Shown here: one piece after another, positions 62,097 through 64,000 of the stretch
Numbering within the stretch: the stretch's first letter is position 1
Layout: each line of letters starts with the position of its first letter
Origin: Gemmatimonadaceae bacterium
GTDB taxonomy: Bacteria; Gemmatimonadota; Gemmatimonadetes; Gemmatimonadales; Gemmatimonadaceae
Direction of reading: 5' to 3'
DNA length: 64,000 nt
Assembly (NCBI GenBank): GCA_020851455.1
Contig: JADZCT010000034.1
Span: 65,200 to 129,199, forward strand
Made by a program: the position numbers and the translations under genes
Notes under the pieces: generated by a model
Databases searched by the model: none
What the model was told of the DNA's origin: nothing
Seen by the model: only the letters and a program-made list of their open reading frames with translations

Positions 62097-62792
62097 ATGC
62101 GTTTACTTGTCGTCGAAGATGACACCCGCCTTGCCGACCTTCTCGCCCGGTCGCTGCGCGAGACTGGCTACGCCGTTGACCTGGTTGGAGATGGCGACGC
62201 TGCCGTAACCCAGGCGGCGGTTAACGAGTACGACGGGATTATCCTCGACATCCAACTGCCCAGGCGGGATGGACTTTCGGTCTGCCGCGAACTGCGCGAT
62301 CGCGGCAACCCCGTCCCCATCCTTATGCTCACCGCCCGCGACGCCGTGCAGGACCGGATTGCGGGGCTCGACGCCGGCGCGGATGACTACCTGGCGAAGC
62401 CATTCGACCTGCAGGAGATGCATGCCCGCGTGCGCGCGCTGCTGAGGCGGATGCCGGCGATCGCGCCGACGCGCCTCGCGGTTGGCGACCTCGTGATTGA
62501 CGTTGGGGCGCAATCGGTCATGCGCGGCGGCACGCCGATACTGCTCACCACCAAGGAGTTCGTACTTCTCGAGTATCTCGCGCGCAACGCCGGGACGGTC
62601 GTGGGCCGCGGCGATATCGTCGCGCACGTCTGGGACGACAACCACGATCCGCTCACGAATGCGGTCGAGGTGTACGTCAACCGCCTTCGCAAGAAGATTG
62701 ACGCGGGCCGTCCCGCGCTGATCCACACGCGGCGCGGAGCGGGGTACATGCTGACCGACCGGGGCGAGCCGGAGCCGGCTGCCGGCGCCTGA
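62097..62792 (+). CDS. OmpR/PhoB-family response regulator
   Basis: 231 residues. Receiver domain with acidic pair ED (7-9), phosphorylated Asp51 (IILDIQLPRRDG), and Lys101 (LAKPFD); C-terminal winged helix from about residue 125 with LLTTKEFVLLEYLARN and NAVEVYVNRLRKKID...GAGYML. ATG 62097 opens the receiver; upstream in-frame sequence is not family-like. The sensor kinase gene follows after six bases. Targets cannot be inferred. Confidence 0.93.
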   Translation: MRLLVVEDDTRLADLLARSLRETGYAVDLVGDGDAAVTQAAVNEYDGIILDIQLPRRDGLSVCRELRDRGNPVPILMLTARDAVQDRIAGLDAGADDYLAKPFDLQEMHARVRALLRRMPAIAPTRLAVGDLVIDVGAQSVMRGGTPILLTTKEFVLLEYLARNAGTVVGRGDIVAHVWDDNHDPLTNAVEVYVNRLRKKIDAGRPALIHTRRGAGYMLTDRGEPEPAAGA

Positions 62793-62798
62793 GCGCGC

Positions 62799-64000
62799 GT
62801 GCGCCTTTCGATTCGCGTCCGTCTCACGATCTGGTACACGGCTTTCATTGCCGCGTATCTCGGGGTCGTGGCGTCGGGCGCTTACGCGTTCCTCCTCTCC
62901 GTCACGATGAGTGACGTGGACGATCTTCTCGCGCGCTCGGCGTCAACCACGGCGACGGCCATGGAGTTCGAGCGCCACGGCGGCGCGTCGGACACCGCGG
63001 CGGCGCGCGCTGTGGCCGAGGGACTGAAGCTGCCCGACGTTGCGGTGCTGATACTCGATGCGTCGTCACGCGCCGCGCGGCGCGCCGAGCTTCATCCGCA
63101 GCGGCCGATGACGCTCAGCGAAGAGCAACGGCACGACCTCGACGACTCGCTCGACGTGGCTGCACGGCGCGCTCCCTCGGCTCCCGACCTCAGCACCGTC
63201 GTGGTTGCCCGACAGGAAGTTCGCATCTTCACGCTCCCGTACCGGCTGGGCAGGCGGCCCCTCGTAATCGCGGTTGCGCGCTCCCTGGCGGCGCGCGAGG
63301 CAATCCTCGACCAGGCGCGAGTTGCGCTGCTTTCCGGCCTGCCGCTCCTGCTCGTCGTTGCGGCGCTGGGCGGATACTGGCTTGCCGGCAAGAGCCTGGC
63401 GCCGGTTGCGGCAATGTCGGCCCAGGCGGCGGCGATCGGAGCCGGAACGCTGCACGAGCGTCTTCCGGTGCGACGGCCAACGGACGAACTCGGACGGCTC
63501 GCAACGATCCTGAATGGCCTGCTGGCACGCCTCGAGCAGGCCTTTCTCGCGCAGCACCGGCTCGTCGCCGAGGCATCGCACGAGCTGCGCACCCCGGTGG
63601 CCGTGATTTCGGGGGAGAGCGAGCACGCGCTTTCGCGCCCCGACCGGCCCGCCAGCGAGCTGCGCGACTCGCTTGCCGTGATCCGGGCAGAGAGCCTGCG
63701 GCTGCGTTCCGCGATTGACGACCTCTTCTTTCTGGCGCGCGCCGATGCGGGAGAGCGCAGGCTGCACATGGAGCCGGTTCGGCTCGGCGAACTGGCCAGC
63801 GCGTGTGCGCGCGCGGCGCGCCAGCGCGCCCCGGAGCGGGCCATAACGCTCGCCGGAGCGCCGGACGGTGGCATCGCCGTCAACGGCGACGCGGAACTGC
63901 TGCGGCGTGTGCTCGACAACCTCGTCAACAACGCAATCGCATACTCCCGGCCCGGCGGGCCAATTACCGTGCGGCCTGGCGGCAACGCGATCGTCCAGTG
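62799..64000 (+). CDS. Sensor histidine kinase (3' end outside window)
   Basis: 400 residues visible from GTG 62799, with no stop before the window ends. Membrane helices at about 12-35 and 180-200 flank a periplasmic domain of about 140 residues; a HAMP-like segment follows (LAPVAAMSAQAAAIGAGTL). The dimerisation domain has the phosphorylated His261 in SHELRTPVAV, and the ATPase N box is DNLVNNAIAY. It should phosphorylate the response regulator encoded just upstream. The signal sensed is unknown. Confidence 0.9.
   Translation, partial: MRLSIRVRLTIWYTAFIAAYLGVVASGAYAFLLSVTMSDVDDLLARSASTTATAMEFERHGGASDTAAARAVAEGLKLPDVAVLILDASSRAARRAELHPQRPMTLSEEQRHDLDDSLDVAARRAPSAPDLSTVVVARQEVRIFTLPYRLGRRPLVIAVARSLAAREAILDQARVALLSGLPLLLVVAALGGYWLAGKSLAPVAAMSAQAAAIGAGTLHERLPVRRPTDELGRLATILNGLLARLEQAFLAQHRLVAEASHELRTPVAVISGESEHALSRPDRPASELRDSLAVIRAESLRLRSAIDDLFFLARADAGERRLHMEPVRLGELASACARAARQRAPERAITLAGAPDGGIAVNGDAELLRRVLDNLVNNAIAYSRPGGPITVRPGGNAIVQ

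Overview
The window is about two-thirds G+C, gene-dense and read almost entirely on the plus strand. It looks like the chromosome of a Gram-negative (outer-membrane) bacterium from a high-G+C phylum; Gemmatimonadota is my best guess. Supporting signs are a type II secretion operon with an outer-membrane secretin, a large RpoB carrying an extra block of roughly 150 residues, zinc-type L33, tRNA genes without encoded CCA, and apparently leaderless start codons. The phylum is an inference. No insertion sequence, prophage, integrase or CRISPR array was found.

Layout. 1-5.4 kb: the 3' end of uvrA, a YbjN-like/PspA/AI-2E-type membrane protein group, an ABC-ATPase-like protein that has lost its catalytic residues, and cysS. 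5.5-18.4 kb: four tRNAs (Thr-TGT, Tyr-GTA, Gly-TCC, Thr-GGT), then rpmG-secE-nusG-rplKAJL-rpoBC. 18.5-21.4 kb: an Atg22-like MFS transporter overlapping a PlsB-like acyltransferase. 21.6-39.6 kb: rpsL-rpsG, a strong terminator, a new promoter with a perfect palindrome, then fusA-tuf, the whole S10 and spc clusters, secY, adk and map. The alpha operon (infA, rpsM, rpsK, rpsD, rpoA, rplQ) does not follow. 39.6-48.8 kb: housekeeping genes (ftcD and suhB on the minus strand; trpS, an MgtC-like gene, a PilT/PilU-type ATPase, a DapA-family aldolase, purA, glyS). 49-59.2 kb: a type II secretion operon in the order G-F-H-I-J-K-L-M-C-D-E, tightly coupled by overlapping start/stop codons. 59.3-64 kb: an M3-like metallopeptidase, a VirJ-like hydrolase and a Lys/Ala-rich exported peptide on the minus strand, and an OmpR-type two-component system cut by the window end.

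Together the genes supply most of the transcription and translation machinery (RNA polymerase core, more than 25 ribosomal proteins, three elongation factor subunits or GTPases, three aminoacyl-tRNA synthetases), the SecY/SecE translocon, and the secretion machine that takes Sec-exported proteins across the outer membrane.

Three genome-level signals go beyond the gene list. First, the palindrome family RTCGAY appears to be completely absent from all 64 kb, with codon choices bent to avoid it. Second, several start codons lie exactly six bases after a -10-like hexamer, which suggests leaderless mRNAs. Third, several ribosomal proteins carry low-complexity basic tails, the most striking being an RGG-type repeat at the N-terminus of S5.
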